Source: Paracoccaceae bacterium (GTDB lineage: Bacteria > Pseudomonadota > Alphaproteobacteria > Rhodobacterales > Rhodobacteraceae). Taken from it: a stretch of DNA of 64,000 nucleotides. The translations under genes were made by a program, and so were the position numbers. The stretch is taken from positions 117,398-181,397 of the forward strand of contig VYFX01000077.1 in assembly GCA_009842205.1 (NCBI GenBank), given 5' to 3'. Below are positions 7,899 through 17,889 of this stretch, piece after piece (position 1 is the first letter of the stretch; every line of letters starts with the position of its first letter). Below the pieces are notes generated by a model. It did not search any database. It was given only the letters and a program-made list of their open reading frames with translations, and had not been told where the DNA came from.

Positions 7899-10800
7899 TT
7901 AGCTGCATCCTGTGGTAGTACCACAGACTGTACAGACCATGCAGGTTCCACTCCTGACCAGGGAATAGTTTCCACAAGAACCACATACATCACCGCTATA
8001 ATTGGGTGAGGAGCTACCCTTCGAACCGGATGTGCTTGTCATTTCGGTCAAGGAAATAACTTCCCCTGATACTCTTGGAGGTTCACTTGCAACAATCTCC
8101 GCGGTATCAATCATTGATCTCACGTAGCCGGGAGATCCTTCATTGACAACAAGAGTATCTTTAAGTGTTTCCTGCATTACGATTTTAACATTGGCCAGAT
8201 CTTCCCGCTCAAGATAACTGACGGCCAGTTCCCTGAAAATATAATCCAGAATGGAACTTGAGTTTTTTATCGTACCATTACCCTGAACCATACCGGCTGG
8301 TTCAAATCTTGTTCCTACAAAAGCCTCGACAAACACATCAAGTGGTACGCCATATTGCAATCCAAGGGACACGGCAATGGCAAAGTTATTCATCATCGCC
8401 CCGAAACTTGCCCCCTCTTTATGCATATCTATGAAAATTTCGCCCAAGGCACCATTTTCATATTCACCGGTTCTGAGGTAAACCTTGTGTCCACCAACGG
8501 TGGCCTTTTGGGTATAACCCTTACGCCTGTTGCTGAGTTTTCTTCTCTTTCCGACCAGTTTTTCGGAAATATTCAGGACTCGAGTGGTTTGATCTACATC
8601 CTCTTCCATGGCTAGCTGCACGATTTCATCGCTACCAACCAGAATGGTAGATAGAGGTTGACTGAGTTTGGAACCATCACGATAAAGTGCAACGGCCTTC
8701 AATCCCAGATTCCACGAAAGATCATAAGCGGACTTACAATCTTCCACAGTGGCCATTGTAGGCATGTTGATGGTTTTTGAAATTGCACCCGATATGAAAC
8801 TCTGTGCCGCAGCAACCATTTTTATGTGACTGTTGGAACTCAAACTCCTGGTTCCCTTCTTGCCATTCTGGTTGGCACAGTCGAACACCGGAAGATCCTT
8901 GTTTTCCAAGTGGGGTGCTCCCTCGACAGTCTTGGCACCGCAAATGTACTCATTGGCCTCTTCAATTTGTTCCGAAGTAAACCCTAACTCCGAGAGCAAG
9001 TCAAAACCCATCTGATTGATTTTTTCGAGTTTGATTCCGAGTTCCTTGACACAAAATCCAGTTCCAAACCGTTCAGGAGTGAAGACAAATCGAATATCCA
9101 CGAAGGTAGGCAGATCCTCTTCGATTTTATTCAAATCCTCCTTGCGAAATCCCTTCTCGCTCAGGGATTCCCTATTGATATGTGGAGCACCTTCCAGAGT
9201 GGCCTTACCTACGGTATAATCAACAATGTCCTGAATTTGGTAATCAGCATAACCCAATGCCTCTAGTGCACGAGGTACCGATCGGTTGACTATTTGAAAA
9301 TATCCACCTCCAGCAAGCGTCTTTATTTTGACAAGGGCAAATTCAGGCTCGATACCATTGGTGTCACAATCCATTACAAACCCGATGGTTCCTGTTGGTG
9401 CAATTACTGATACCTGTGCATTTCTGAATCCATACTCCTGACCAAGTTCAAGTGATGAATCCCATGCTTCCTGAGCCTTTTCAACAATTTCCTTGTGCGG
9501 GCATTCCTCCATCACCAAAGGTATGGGCTTAATCTTCAGCCCTTCATAACCTGAAGTATGGCCGTAAGCAGCACGTCGATGGTTTCTAATTACCCTCAAC
9601 ATTGCTTCCGAATTGGCGTCATATCCCTTGAATGCACCCAACTCTTTTGCCATTTCGGCCGAGGTTCGATAACTCAAGCCGGTCAAGAGAGCCGTAATGG
9701 CTCCACAGGTCGCCCTGCCCCTTATTGAATCATAGGGTATGCCCATATGCATCAACAGACCACCCAAATTCGCATAACCCAACCCGAGAGTTCTGAATTT
9801 ATATGAAAGATCGGCAATTATCTTGGATGGAAATTGAGCCATGTGGACTGAAATTTCCAGCACAATCGTAAAGAGTCTGGTTACATGCTCGAACTCCCTC
9901 GTCTCAAATTGACCGTCATGATAGAATTTCAACAAATTCAAGGATGCAAGGTTACATGCCGTGTCATCAAGAAACATGTATTCAGAGCATGGATTTGAAG
10001 CTCGGATTGGACCACTGTTGGGGCAAGTATGCCATGCATTGATCGTATCATGAAATTGTACGCCTGGATCGGCACAGGCCCAAGCAGTTTGGCTGACCTG
10101 ATCCCAAAGGTCTGCAGCCTTTACCGTTTTGGCAACTTCTCTACTGGTTCGATATTTCAGTTCCCATTCCTGATCGTTTCTGGCGGCTTCCATAAACCCG
10201 TCGGTAACCCTGATGGAATTATTGGAATTCTGGCCGGATACGGTTGCATATCCCTCCGATTGCCAACCGGAATCTATTTCGGCAAAATCAATCGAAGTGT
10301 ACCCCTGCTTGGCAAACTGTAGAATTCGGTTGATGAAACCTTCGGGTACCATTGCTTCCTTGGCTTCGACTATGGCCTTCCTCAAATCCTTGTTGGACTG
10401 TGGGTCACTTGCCTTTGCCAGAGGGAGATCAGAAGAATTGACAGCCCCAAAGAGTTTGTTCAGGTGTTTGGAAATAACCTTTGAACCGGCAACAAGCGAA
10501 GCAACCTTGTGTTCTTCCTTTTCTTTCCAGTTAATGAATTCCTCAATATCGGGATGATCAATGTCACAAATGACCATTTTAGCTGCCCGGCGGGTTGTCC
10601 CTCCCGATTTGATGGCTCCGGCTGCACTGTCGCCGATATTCAGGAAACTCATCAATCCGCTGGATTTGCCACCACTTTCCAGTGGTTCGTCGGCAGCCCT
10701 CAGGTTCGAGAAATTTGTTCCGGTTCCCGAACCGAATTTGAACAACCTTGCTTCCCGTGCCCATAAATCCATAATGCCGCCTTCATTGACAAGGTCATCC

Positions 10801-11417
10801 TCAACAGACTGGATAAAACAAGCATGCGGTTGCGGTCGATAATAGGAACTGTCGGATTTTTTGATTTCACGGGTGGTTTCATCATAATAATAATGGCCCT
10901 GTCCTGCACGTGAGATGCCATAGGCCCAATGGATACCCGTGTTGAACCATTGGGGGGAATTGGGTGCTCCCCTCTGGGTTGCAAGTATATATCTCATTTC
11001 ATCAAAGAACGCCCGTGCGTCATTCTCCGTGGTGAAATAGTTGCCCTTCCAGCCCCAATAGGTCCACGCCCCCGCCAGCCGGTCAAAAACCTGCTTGGCT
11101 GATTTCTCCGGTCCAAACCGCTCACTTTCCGGAACTTTTTTCAATGCATCCAGATCGGGTTCCCTTGACTGAAGAAAATCTGGTATCCCTGGCTCATCCC
11201 TCTTTTTCACGCAAAGAGGAACACCTGCCTTTCGAAAATATTTTTGGGCCAATACATCGACAGCTGTCTGACTCCAGTTTTTCGGAACCTCAATGCCCTC
11301 GGTTTTAAATACCGTTTTTCCACTTGGATCCGAAATTACCGAATTGACTTCCGTAAATTCTATTCCCTGATATGGGCTCTCGTTTTTTTCAGTAAAATAC
11401 CGCTTTATCTGTACCAC
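7899..11417 (-). CDS. nrdJ: Class II (adenosylcobalamin-dependent) ribonucleoside-diphosphate reductase
   Basis: 1172 residues, matching the long alphaproteobacterial NrdJ. The enzyme makes deoxyribonucleotides using adenosylcobalamin to generate the active-site thiyl radical, so it needs no oxygen and no separate radical subunit. Visible features: NTGIHWAYG and [14 protein letters not shown] substrate-binding stretches, [21 protein letters not shown] with active-site Cys near residue 475, a TSCPD-type domain (about 970-1065), and a Cys-rich C-terminal tail with several CxxC pairs ([18 protein letters not shown]) that would take electrons from thioredoxin or a glutaredoxin. The start is GTG with AGGGG upstream. 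Two NrdR-box-like sites lie 39-85 bp upstream of the start codon. Confidence 0.97.
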   Translation of the reverse strand: MVQIKRYFTEKNESPYQGIEFTEVNSVISDPSGKTVFKTEGIEVPKNWSQTAVDVLAQKYFRKAGVPLCVKKRDEPGIPDFLQSREPDLDALKKVPESERFGPEKSAKQVFDRLAGAWTYWGWKGNYFTTENDARAFFDEMRYILATQRGAPNSPQWFNTGIHWAYGISRAGQGHYYYDETTREIKKSDSSYYRPQPHACFIQSVEDDLVNEGGIMDLWAREARLFKFGSGTGTNFSNLRAADEPLESGGKSSGLMSFLNIGDSAAGAIKSGGTTRRAAKMVICDIDHPDIEEFINWKEKEEHKVASLVAGSKVISKHLNKLFGAVNSSDLPLAKASDPQSNKDLRKAIVEAKEAMVPEGFINRILQFAKQGYTSIDFAEIDSGWQSEGYATVSGQNSNNSIRVTDGFMEAARNDQEWELKYRTSREVAKTVKAADLWDQVSQTAWACADPGVQFHDTINAWHTCPNSGPIRASNPCSEYMFLDDTACNLASLNLLKFYHDGQFETREFEHVTRLFTIVLEISVHMAQFPSKIIADLSYKFRTLGLGYANLGGLLMHMGIPYDSIRGRATCGAITALLTGLSYRTSAEMAKELGAFKGYDANSEAMLRVIRNHRRAAYGHTSGYEGLKIKPIPLVMEECPHKEIVEKAQEAWDSSLELGQEYGFRNAQVSVIAPTGTIGFVMDCDTNGIEPEFALVKIKTLAGGGYFQIVNRSVPRALEALGYADYQIQDIVDYTVGKATLEGAPHINRESLSEKGFRKEDLNKIEEDLPTFVDIRFVFTPERFGTGFCVKELGIKLEKINQMGFDLLSELGFTSEQIEEANEYICGAKTVEGAPHLENKDLPVFDCANQNGKKGTRSLSSNSHIKMVAAAQSFISGAISKTINMPTMATVEDCKSAYDLSWNLGLKAVALYRDGSKLSQPLSTILVGSDEIVQLAMEEDVDQTTRVLNISEKLVGKRRKLSNRRKGYTQKATVGGHKVYLRTGEYENGALGEIFIDMHKEGASFGAMMNNFAIAVSLGLQYGVPLDVFVEAFVGTRFEPAGMVQGNGTIKNSSSILDYIFRELAVSYLEREDLANVKIVMQETLKDTLVVNEGSPGYVRSMIDTAEIVASEPPRVSGEVISLTEMTSTSGSKGSSSPNYSGDVCGSCGNYSLVRSGTCMVCTVCGTTTGCS

Positions 11418-11455
11418 CTGTCTAATCCCCTGCTTTAGGTATTTTTATTAAAAAA

Positions 11456-11502
11456 ATCCTTTATTTAGTTGTTTTTTCAAACCATACTACAAGATATAGT
11501 GT
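11456..11502 (-). promoter_or_regulatory. Tandem NrdR-box-like operator of nrdJ
   Basis: The 16-mer at 11487-11502 (CTACAAGATATAGTGT) matches the known NrdR-box pattern acaCwAtATaTwGtgt at 13 of 16 positions. A weaker copy at 11456-11471 (10 of 16) starts exactly 31 bases away. NrdR boxes characteristically occur as pairs about three helical turns apart upstream of nrd genes, so spacing and position both fit. NrdR is an ATP/dATP-sensing zinc repressor, not encoded in this window. The motif match was made by eye. Confidence 0.65.
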
Positions 11503-11757
11503 TCAAATGGAAATGAACAATCCGTAAAAATTAACACCAAATGCATATTTTCTCAAAAAAAATTTAGGGGTAAAACACAAAAATTCTAAACTGGTATTGT
11601 TTGCTTGATGAAGTGGATATTTTTTCAAATAAATTCGGGACTTGGGACTCAAATTTATTTATCCACAACTTTTTGGCGGAAATTGATTTTTGTTGTTGAA
11701 AACTGAATTAGAGAATCAGAACAATGAATGTTTTTTTTAGGTCTGATGCCTAAAACA
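11503..11757. other. AT-rich non-coding stretch upstream of nrdJ
   Basis: Together with the flanking sites this is a 394-bp gap between nrdJ and tRNA-Pro. It has no credible reading frame. It holds a perfect DnaA-box consensus (TTATCCACA, 11659-11667), long A and T runs, and a TTTTAGG / CCTAAAA inverted repeat near 11737-11755. I see no cobalamin riboswitch motif despite the B12-dependent gene downstream. Confidence 0.5.
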
Positions 11758-11772
11758 AGATTGCAGCAATCT
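11758..11772 (-). terminator. Small hairpin downstream of tRNA-Pro
   Basis: AGATT / AATCT arms around GCTGC, followed on the minus strand by TGTTTT, lie 40 bp after the 3' end of tRNA-Pro. This could be a Rho-independent terminator for the tRNA, but the stem is short. Confidence 0.35.
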
Positions 11773-11811
11773 CAAAAAACGAATCAGAAAAAAGGATATC
11801 GTCAGGATTGG

Positions 11812-11885
11812 TCGGGGCGATTGGATTTGAACCAACGACCTACAGTTCCCAAAACTGTTGCGCTACCAGGCTGCGCTACGCCCCG
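11812..11885 (-). tRNA. tRNA-Pro (anticodon TGG)
   Basis: On the minus strand CGGGGCG pairs with CGCCCCG as the acceptor stem, with A as discriminator. The anticodon arm is ACAGT-TTTGGGA-ACTGT, giving anticodon TGG, and the T-arm carries GGTTCAAATCC. The D-arm GCGCAGCCTGGTAGCGC is standard. CCA is not encoded. UGG can read all four proline codons with modification. Confidence 0.95.
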
Positions 11886-11915
11886 TCTTCACTTGGATTA
11901 ATTAAGGATTGGCAA

Positions 11916-12395
11916 TCAGGATTTACAAGCCCAGGCAGCCAAATCGTGATTAATTCTAGGGTGTCGAACAAGATCACCTTCTGAAATACCCAACTTTTTG
12001 GCCAATCCCCCATTTATTTCCAGGACAAAGGAAATGGCATTTCCACCAAAAAATGTGGTGGTTGTCAATGGTTCTGCCTGATGATTTATAGTGGTAATTT
12101 GACCAGTTTCATCAATGAATATCATATCAAGGGGAATCAAGGTATCTTTCATCCAGAAATTCGCTGGTCCCGGTTTTTCAAAGACAAAAAACATGCCTTG
12201 CGATAAACCGAGTGATTCTCTTCCCATCAGCCCCCTATTGTGGCTTTCCGGGGTATCGGCAATCTCGACCCTGAAGCGAACCATGCCCCAATCACCCTTG
12301 ACTTCCAACTGATTATCCTTGCAATTGGCCAGTAATGCTGATGGTTCCGATATTGCCAACATGGCAACCACAAGGACAAAAAATACCTTTTTCAT
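11916..12395 (-). CDS. DUF192 family exported protein
   Basis: Counted from the ATG at 12395 this is a 159-residue protein that opens with a signal peptide (MKKVFFVLVVAML..., cleavage near ALLA). An upstream in-frame ATG at 12467 would put 24 polar residues before the signal, so the inner start is preferred. The DUF192 core is clear: VEIADTPESHNRGLMGRESL, GMFFVFEKPGPANFWMKDT, PLDMIFID and a final EINGGLAKKLGISEGD. The family has no settled function. It lies 17 bp downstream of pdxH, probably in the same transcript. Confidence 0.85.
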   Translation of the reverse strand: MKKVFFVLVVAMLAISEPSALLANCKDNQLEVKGDWGMVRFRVEIADTPESHNRGLMGRESLGLSQGMFFVFEKPGPANFWMKDTLIPLDMIFIDETGQITTINHQAEPLTTTTFFGGNAISFVLEINGGLAKKLGISEGDLVRHPRINHDLAAWACKS

Positions 12396-12412
12396 TCTAC
12401 TTTGTTTTGCTT

Positions 12413-13012
12413 TTATGGATACAAGCGGATTGATTCCCATTTCAAATTTTGCTGGTTCCTTATCCACCTTATACGATCGTGTATTCGAAATTTCCCTTCA
12501 CTCCAAAATTCTATCTCTGATGGAATAATGCGATAACCACCCCAAAATTCAGGTCTTGGCGGTGAGTTTCCAAATTTCATGGCGATCCTTGCTACGGAGT
12601 TGACCAAGTGCTTTTTTGAAGGAAGTTCCCTTGATTGTTTTGAAGCCCATGCACCATATCGGCTGTCAAGCGGACGCGAGTGAAAATATTCATCGGATTT
12701 CTCTGACTCAAGAATTTCTGCCTTACCCTTGACCCTGATCTGTCTCTTCAGTGATCTCCAGTGAAGGGAAAATGCAACATTCGAACGATGCGATATTTCA
12801 TTCCCCTTTGTACTGGTGTAGTTGGTATAAAAAATAAATCCCTCGGTATCAATTTCCTTCAGCAGTACCATTCTGACATTCGGTATTCCTTCCGGGTCAG
12901 AAGTTGCCAGGGCAATGGCATTATGATCCTGAATATTTTTTGATTTGGCAAAATCAAGCCACTCCTGAACCATTGACAGGGGTGTTTTATCTTTTCCCAA
13001 GCTAGTTTTCAT
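12413..13012 (-). CDS. pdxH: Pyridoxamine 5'-phosphate oxidase
   Basis: 199 residues. This FMN enzyme oxidises pyridoxamine or pyridoxine 5'-phosphate to pyridoxal 5'-phosphate, the last step of vitamin B6 synthesis and salvage. The family pattern is complete: AIALATSDPEGIPNVRMVLLKEID, FIFYTNYTSTKG (FMN contacts), SLHWRSLKRQIRVKGKAE, and the C-terminal dimerisation signature containing PEFWGGYRIIP...EFW and a final RL.P. pdxA, from the same pathway, is at 31.7 kb. It is divergent from fabI. Confidence 0.96.
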   Translation of the reverse strand: MKTSLGKDKTPLSMVQEWLDFAKSKNIQDHNAIALATSDPEGIPNVRMVLLKEIDTEGFIFYTNYTSTKGNEISHRSNVAFSLHWRSLKRQIRVKGKAEILESEKSDEYFHSRPLDSRYGAWASKQSRELPSKKHLVNSVARIAMKFGNSPPRPEFWGGYRIIPSEIEFWSEGKFRIHDRIRWIRNQQNLKWESIRLYP

Positions 13013-13063
13013 GCTTAATCTTCCCTATTTTGCACTTAGGCAAAGACATAAATATCCACAATT

Positions 13064-13084
13064 ATTTGCAATACGCAAATTGCA
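13064..13084. promoter_or_regulatory. Overlapping inverted repeats in the pdxH-fabI divergent promoter region
   Basis: ATTTGC-AATAC-GCAAAT (13064-13080) overlaps TGCAAT-N6-ATTGCA (13067-13084). They sit about 52 bp upstream of the pdxH start and 64 bp upstream of fabI. The position fits an operator for one or both genes. No known regulator pattern was recognised. Confidence 0.3.
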
Positions 13085-13147
13085 TATAAGTTTTTTATTT
13101 TTAGAATAAACGACTATGAATAATAACCATTAATCGGGGTTTTCTTT

Positions 13148-13960
13148 ATGAAATTAATGGAAGGTAAACGCGGGCTTATCATGGGTGTGGCCAATGACAA
13201 GTCCATTGCCTGGGGTATTGCCAAGGCTTGTCATGAACATGGTGCGCAATTGGCATTTTCATACCAGAACGAAATTTTTCACAAGCGGGTTGCACCACTG
13301 GTTGAATCAATCGGTTCCCAGCACATGATCCAGTGTGATGTAACCAACCCCGAATCATTGGATAAACTGTTCGACGAATTGAACAAATCCTGGGGTGATC
13401 TGGATTTTGTTGTTCATGCAATCGGGTTCTCGGACAAGAATGAATTACGCGGAAGATATGTCGATATTTCGCAAGACAATTTCACCATGTCCATGGATAT
13501 TTCAGTCTATTCGTTTACAGCTGTTGCCCAAAGAGCCGAAAAACTGATGACCAATGGTGGTTCATTGCTCACAATGACCTATTACGGTTCTGAAAAGGTT
13601 ATGCCTCACTATAACGTGATGGGGGTCGCCAAGGCAGCATTGGAAGCATCGGTTCGTTATCTGGCTGCTGATTTGGGAAGCAAGCAAATCAGGGTAAATG
13701 CAATTTCTGCTGGAACCATCAAGACCCTGGCTGCATCAGGCATAGGGGACTTCAGATATATACTTAAGTGGAATGAATTGAATTCACCCCTGCAAAGGAA
13801 TGTAACCACAGAGGATGTCGGTAATTCTGCTCTCTACCTGCTTTCCGATTTGGGCAGTTCGGTAACTGGTGAAGTTTTGCATGTGGATTCGGGATACCAT
13901 GTTGTTGGCATGAAAAGGGTTGATGCACCGGATATAGACAAAGTAACAGGAAGAAATTAA
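13148..13960 (+). CDS. fabI: Enoyl-[acyl-carrier-protein] reductase (NADH)
   Basis: 270 residues, a short-chain dehydrogenase of the FabI type that carries out the last reduction of each fatty-acid elongation cycle. Visible features: [19 protein letters not shown] (the modified Rossmann glycine motif of FabI), CDVTNPESL, the loop with VVHAIGFS, and the catalytic Tyr-x6-Lys in [15 protein letters not shown] (near residues 158-165). The LAASGIGDF substrate-loop region follows, which in FabI closes over NADH and triclosan-type inhibitors. The gpt start lies 2 bp after the stop, so the two are translated from one transcript. Confidence 0.96.
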   Translation: MKLMEGKRGLIMGVANDKSIAWGIAKACHEHGAQLAFSYQNEIFHKRVAPLVESIGSQHMIQCDVTNPESLDKLFDELNKSWGDLDFVVHAIGFSDKNELRGRYVDISQDNFTMSMDISVYSFTAVAQRAEKLMTNGGSLLTMTYYGSEKVMPHYNVMGVAKAALEASVRYLAADLGSKQIRVNAISAGTIKTLAASGIGDFRYILKWNELNSPLQRNVTTEDVGNSALYLLSDLGSSVTGEVLHVDSGYHVVGMKRVDAPDIDKVTGRN

Positions 13961-13962
13961 CA

Positions 13963-14466
13963 ATGACCGTATTACCTCACGAAAAAGGGTTTCATGTAAG
14001 TTGGGACCAAGTCCACAGGGATTCACGGGCCCTTGCATGGCGACTGGATAATTTTGAAGATGACGAAAGAAGCTGGAACGCTATAATCGCTATCACCAGA
14101 GGGGGATTAACCCCTGCCATGATAATAGCCCGTGAACTGGATATCAGAACGGTTGATACCATTTCCATCAGGTGCTATGAATACAAAAACATTGGAAAAC
14201 CTCAAATCCTGAAAATGCCACATCCCGACATACCCAAGGATTCAAAGGATATATTGATCATTGATGATCTGGTGGACACTGGTACAACCTTGAAGGTGGT
14301 CAGGGAACTCTACCCTAATGCAACCTACTCTACGGTATATGCCAAACCTGAAGGTAAACCTTTGGTAGATGTCTACATAACCGAGGTAAGTCAGGATACG
14401 TGGATTTATTTTCCCTGGGATATGGCGCTGCATTACCAGCAACCCTATCGGGAACTTAGGGATTAG
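13963..14466 (+). CDS. gpt: Xanthine phosphoribosyltransferase
   Basis: 167 residues, the size of E. coli Gpt, which salvages xanthine and guanine using PRPP. The PRPP-binding motif [17 protein letters not shown] is present near residues 96-112, with the upstream [19 protein letters not shown] segment that holds the pyrophosphate. The C-terminal [10 protein letters not shown] matches the purine-binding end of Gpt. It is coupled to fabI and followed after 77 bp by purB, so purine genes are grouped here. Confidence 0.93.
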   Translation: MTVLPHEKGFHVSWDQVHRDSRALAWRLDNFEDDERSWNAIIAITRGGLTPAMIIARELDIRTVDTISIRCYEYKNIGKPQILKMPHPDIPKDSKDILIIDDLVDTGTTLKVVRELYPNATYSTVYAKPEGKPLVDVYITEVSQDTWIYFPWDMALHYQQPYRELRD

Positions 14467-14543
14467 TCTGAATAGACTTAAACAGTCTTCACTAAAGGGT
14501 GAAAATTCAGTTTGATGATAAACAATTATTTCTGATTTGAGCT

Positions 14544-15866
14544 ATGCTTGAAAGATATTCCCTGCCAGAAATGACCAGAATTTGGTCAGAGCAATTCAAG
14601 TTGCAAACCTGGTTTCGCATTGAGGTTCTTGCCTGTGAGGGGCGGACCAAACTGGGTGAACTTGATGGCGATATTGTCAAAGCATTTTGGGCCATTGAAC
14701 CCGAAACATTTGATGAACAAAGGATCAAGCAGATTGAAGCGGAGGTTAATCATGAATCCGTTGCTTTCCAGATGTACATTGAGGAATTGGTCGGTGATAA
14801 ATGCCATGGTATCTTTCACCGGGGATTAACCTCATCAGATGTATTGGATACCTGCTATAATTATCAACTCAAGGAAGCCTCGGATTTGATCATCGCCAAA
14901 CTGCAAAATTTGGCAGCGGAATTTAAGCGGCTCGCCCTTGAGCATAAATTGACCCCCTGTATCGGACGCAGCCATGGTATTCATGGTGAACCGATCACAT
15001 TTGGTTTGAAAATGCTTCGGGCCTATGCCGAAACCCAACGCAATATATCCAGGTTGGAACATGCCAAAAAGGAAATTTCGATAGGCATGATCTCAGGTGC
15101 TATGGGGACTTATTCCACCATAAATCCCGAAGTTGAAAAACATGTCTGCAAGCAAATGGGGTTGGAGCCTGAAAGCATTTCCTCCCAGATTATTCCAAGA
15201 GACCGTCATGCTATATACTTTACGACATTGGGGGTCGTGGCTGCCACACTCGAAAGGATGTCGACCGAGTTGCGGCAATTGCAAATCACGGAAATTGGTG
15301 AAATCCAGGAACCCTTCTCATCAAGACAAAAAGGGTCCTCAGCCATGCCCCACAAAAAGAACCCCATATTGTTGGAAAATATAACCGGATTATCAAGATT
15401 AATTCAGACTCATGTATCGGCAGCCTTGGGGAATGTATCGCTATGGCAGGAAAGAGACATGAGTCATTCCTCGGTTGAAAGGGCTTTGGGTCCAGATACT
15501 ACCATAACCCTCGATTTTGCCATCCATCGTTTGACAGGAATTTTAAAAGGCTTGGTTGTCAATTCCCAACAGATGGCCAGCAATCTGGAAAAACTGGGAG
15601 GAATTGCCTACTCACATCGAATCATGAATACCCTGACCGAAAGGGGAGTTCCCAAGGATGATGCGTATCGAATGGTTCAGAGTGCTTCCTTTAAGGCGAT
15701 CGAAAGCGGTGACAAACTTCATGAGGTCCTGCTCAGAGACAAGACTATCCTGGATTGGATATCTCAAGATGAATTGACAGATCTTTTTGATCTGGAATAT
15801 TTCCAAAAGGAAATTGATGGTATTTATGAACGGGTTTTAGCGCCAGAAAAGCAAGATACCGGTTAA
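14544..15866 (+). CDS. purB: Adenylosuccinate lyase
   Basis: 440 residues, of the shorter bacterial type. The enzyme cleaves SAICAR and adenylosuccinate, releasing fumarate, in purine synthesis. The superfamily signature is intact: KGSSAMPHKKNPILLENITGL (about 271-291) with the flexible Ser-containing loop. FHRGLTSSDVLDT (about 90-103) and GRSHGIHGEPITFG (about 141-154) supply the other active-site residues. It converges on the DUF1476 gene with an 18-bp gap. Confidence 0.96.
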   Translation: MLERYSLPEMTRIWSEQFKLQTWFRIEVLACEGRTKLGELDGDIVKAFWAIEPETFDEQRIKQIEAEVNHESVAFQMYIEELVGDKCHGIFHRGLTSSDVLDTCYNYQLKEASDLIIAKLQNLAAEFKRLALEHKLTPCIGRSHGIHGEPITFGLKMLRAYAETQRNISRLEHAKKEISIGMISGAMGTYSTINPEVEKHVCKQMGLEPESISSQIIPRDRHAIYFTTLGVVAATLERMSTELRQLQITEIGEIQEPFSSRQKGSSAMPHKKNPILLENITGLSRLIQTHVSAALGNVSLWQERDMSHSSVERALGPDTTITLDFAIHRLTGILKGLVVNSQQMASNLEKLGGIAYSHRIMNTLTERGVPKDDAYRMVQSASFKAIESGDKLHEVLLRDKTILDWISQDELTDLFDLEYFQKEIDGIYERVLAPEKQDTG

Positions 15867-15884
15867 AAAAGTGTGGATTTTGAT

Positions 15885-16202
15885 CTAACTTGCCTCTGAT
15901 TGTATTTGTTCCCTTGCCTCGTGAAGTAATTCTTCTGCCTTGGAACGAATTTCATTTTCGCCGACAATACCATTCAAATCCTTGACTACTTTTCTGAAAA
16001 CATCTTCCTGACCGGGTTCATCCAAATCCGATTTGACAACTTCCAGGGCATAGGTTGAGGCATTTTCTCCAGACAAACCCAATTTTTCAGCTGCCCACTG
16101 GCCCAACAGTTTGTTTGCTCTGGCATGAGCCTTGAACGACATCTCTTCATCAAAAGCAAATTTTGACTCATAGGCTTTTTGCCTGTCCTTGAATGTAGTC
16201 AT
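15885..16202 (-). CDS. DUF1476 protein, F1-ATPase zeta-inhibitor-like
   Basis: 105 residues. The family (DUF1476) is almost confined to Alphaproteobacteria; its Paracoccus member is the zeta subunit that inhibits ATP hydrolysis by the F1 motor. Hallmarks: MTTFKDRQKAYESKFAFDEEMSFKAHARANKLLGQWAA at the start, the inhibitory segment in the studied homologue, followed by a predicted four-helix body ending in an EELLHEAREQI helix. ATP synthase genes are not in this window, so the role is carried over from the family. Confidence 0.9.
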   Translation of the reverse strand: MTTFKDRQKAYESKFAFDEEMSFKAHARANKLLGQWAAEKLGLSGENASTYALEVVKSDLDEPGQEDVFRKVVKDLNGIVGENEIRSKAEELLHEAREQIQSEAS

Positions 16203-16313
16203 TTAATTAGTACTCCAAGCTGAATTTTCACAAAGTTAAATCACAAAATCTATAACATGCATTTGGTATTTCTGCCAGTTAAGGTAAAGACCCAACAAAT
16301 CAAATTTGACATT

Positions 16314-16943
16314 TTATCGGTTTGGTTGCAGATTGTTCAAGGTTTGTGCCAGATCGCCATAACCGGTAAATCTTCTTTCATATTCCAATTCCAGCAGTTC
16401 GGCATAATCCTTGGCAAGACGGGTTAAATCCTGATCTTCTGTTTGCGCAAGATAAACCAGTTTCGTGTAATTACCGAAATACATTTCCTTTAAATTCGGA
16501 TGCTTATCAAGACCAAGAGGCTTGATTATGAACGAGTTGAACTGTCGAACCAAGAAATCAGTCAAATAGAAGGAGGTAATTTCATTTTCTGCAATCTTGT
16601 TGAACTTTTCTACCCCTTCAAAGAAGGCATAACAATGGGGTCCGGGTACCATTTCTATACCCATTTCATCGCATTTCTTCCTGAGCAGGCCGCCGGTTCC
16701 ACAATCAGCATAAACAACGAAAATATGTTTGAACTCGGATTGGAATTTATTGACGGCCTTTTCCACTTCGTGGGGAATCTTGTCAGGATATAGATGAAGT
16801 TTAGCGGGTAAACAGTGCAGGTGAAAATGATCCCAGCCATTCATTCTGATCAGGGCAATGATTTCGGCAGCTAGTGCACCGCATGCCAAAAGAAGTATGT
16901 CTCCCTTGCCTTCATAAACAAACTGGGAATTGCGATCTACCAT
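16314..16943 (-). CDS. DUF1638 protein of corrinoid methyltransferase cassettes
   Basis: 209 residues matching DUF1638: an ILLLACGALAAEIIALI start, HLHCLPAKLHLYPDKIP, then VVYADCGTGGLL and PGPHCYAFFEG. Several Cys and His (in CGAL, HCLP, DCGTGG, PHCYAF) could bind a metal, which is inference. The family is commonly found beside corrinoid proteins and homocysteine or methylamine methyltransferases, as here: the corrinoid protein gene lies 107 bp upstream on the same strand. A helper role such as corrinoid reactivation or methyl transfer is likely but unproven. Confidence 0.82.
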   Translation of the reverse strand: MVDRNSQFVYEGKGDILLLACGALAAEIIALIRMNGWDHFHLHCLPAKLHLYPDKIPHEVEKAVNKFQSEFKHIFVVYADCGTGGLLRKKCDEMGIEMVPGPHCYAFFEGVEKFNKIAENEITSFYLTDFLVRQFNSFIIKPLGLDKHPNLKEMYFGNYTKLVYLAQTEDQDLTRLAKDYAELLELEYERRFTGYGDLAQTLNNLQPNR

Positions 16944-17050
16944 GATAATCTTTGGATACCTAATTGAAGCAATTGCACATATTATACCCCATTCTCAACA
17001 AAAAGGTGGGTAAATATGTTTCGAAATTGAACCTCAGGTCCAATTGGAAT

Positions 17051-17758
17051 TTAAGCTGTAGCCATCATCTGGTTATGTTTTCGAGCCATGAATTCCTTGG
17101 CTGTCTCTACTGCTACTGCTGCGTCCCGACAATAGGCATCAGCACCGATTGCCTTACCAAACTCTTCATTCAATGGAGCTCCACCAACCAAGACAATGAT
17201 ATCGTCACGTAAACCCAATTCCTTCAAGCGATCAATCACCACCTTCATATAAGGCATCGTCGTGGTCAAGAGGGCTGACATTCCAAGTATATCGGGTTGT
17301 TCGGCATCCATAGCTTCAAGATAGTTTTCAACAGGGTTGTTGATTCCCAAATCTATGACTTCAAACCCCGCACCTTCCAACATCATGGAGACAAGATTCT
17401 TACCAATATCATGAATATCACCCTTGACGGTACCGATAACCATTTTGCCCATCCTGGGAGCACCGGTTTCAGCCAGCAAAGGTTTGAGGATTTTCATGCC
17501 AGCCTTCATGGCATTGGCCGAAAGCAAAACTTCCGGAACAAACAATATTCCGTCTCGAAAGTCTATCCCGACAATCCGCATTCCTTCAACCAAAGCCTCA
17601 GTGAGGATTTTGTAAGGCATCCAACCACGTTCCAACAGAATGTTGACACCTTCAACGATTTCCTCATTCAACCCATCATACAAATCATCGTGCATTTGGG
17701 GTACGAGTTCATCATCGGGCAATTCCGAGAGAATTATATCATCTTCTTCATCTGTCAC
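17051..17758 (-). CDS. Methyltransferase cognate corrinoid protein
   Basis: 235 residues with the two-part architecture of MtbC/MtmC-type and MetH-type cobalamin carriers. There is an N-terminal helical cap (NEEIVEGVNILLERGWMPYKILTEALVEGMRIVG...) and a C-terminal Rossmann-like cobalamin domain with GDIHDIGKNLV near residues 113-123. The His of this DxHxxG motif ligates cobalt in the base-off, His-on state. The GMSALLTTTMPYM and VGGAPLNEEFGKAIGADAY segments complete the B12 pocket. It would carry a methyl group between a donor enzyme and an acceptor. With the homocysteine methyltransferase gene next to it, the acceptor is most likely homocysteine. Confidence 0.9.
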   Translation of the reverse strand: MTDEEDDIILSELPDDELVPQMHDDLYDGLNEEIVEGVNILLERGWMPYKILTEALVEGMRIVGIDFRDGILFVPEVLLSANAMKAGMKILKPLLAETGAPRMGKMVIGTVKGDIHDIGKNLVSMMLEGAGFEVIDLGINNPVENYLEAMDAEQPDILGMSALLTTTMPYMKVVIDRLKELGLRDDIIVLVGGAPLNEEFGKAIGADAYCRDAAVAVETAKEFMARKHNQMMATA

Positions 17759-17889
17759 CTTGATTTCTCCCTATGAGATTGATTTTAGCCAATCGAAAAT
17801 ATTGAAAACACCACAACTACATAAAACAATTAAATCCAATGTAAACAATAACCAAGCAATCAAATTTAACTGATTTTAAATCGAAAGCA

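Noticed and set aside
11418..11811. Possible cobalamin riboswitch upstream of nrdJ
   Set aside because: No B12-box-like sequence was found. The same holds for the 131-bp gap around the corrinoid cassette.
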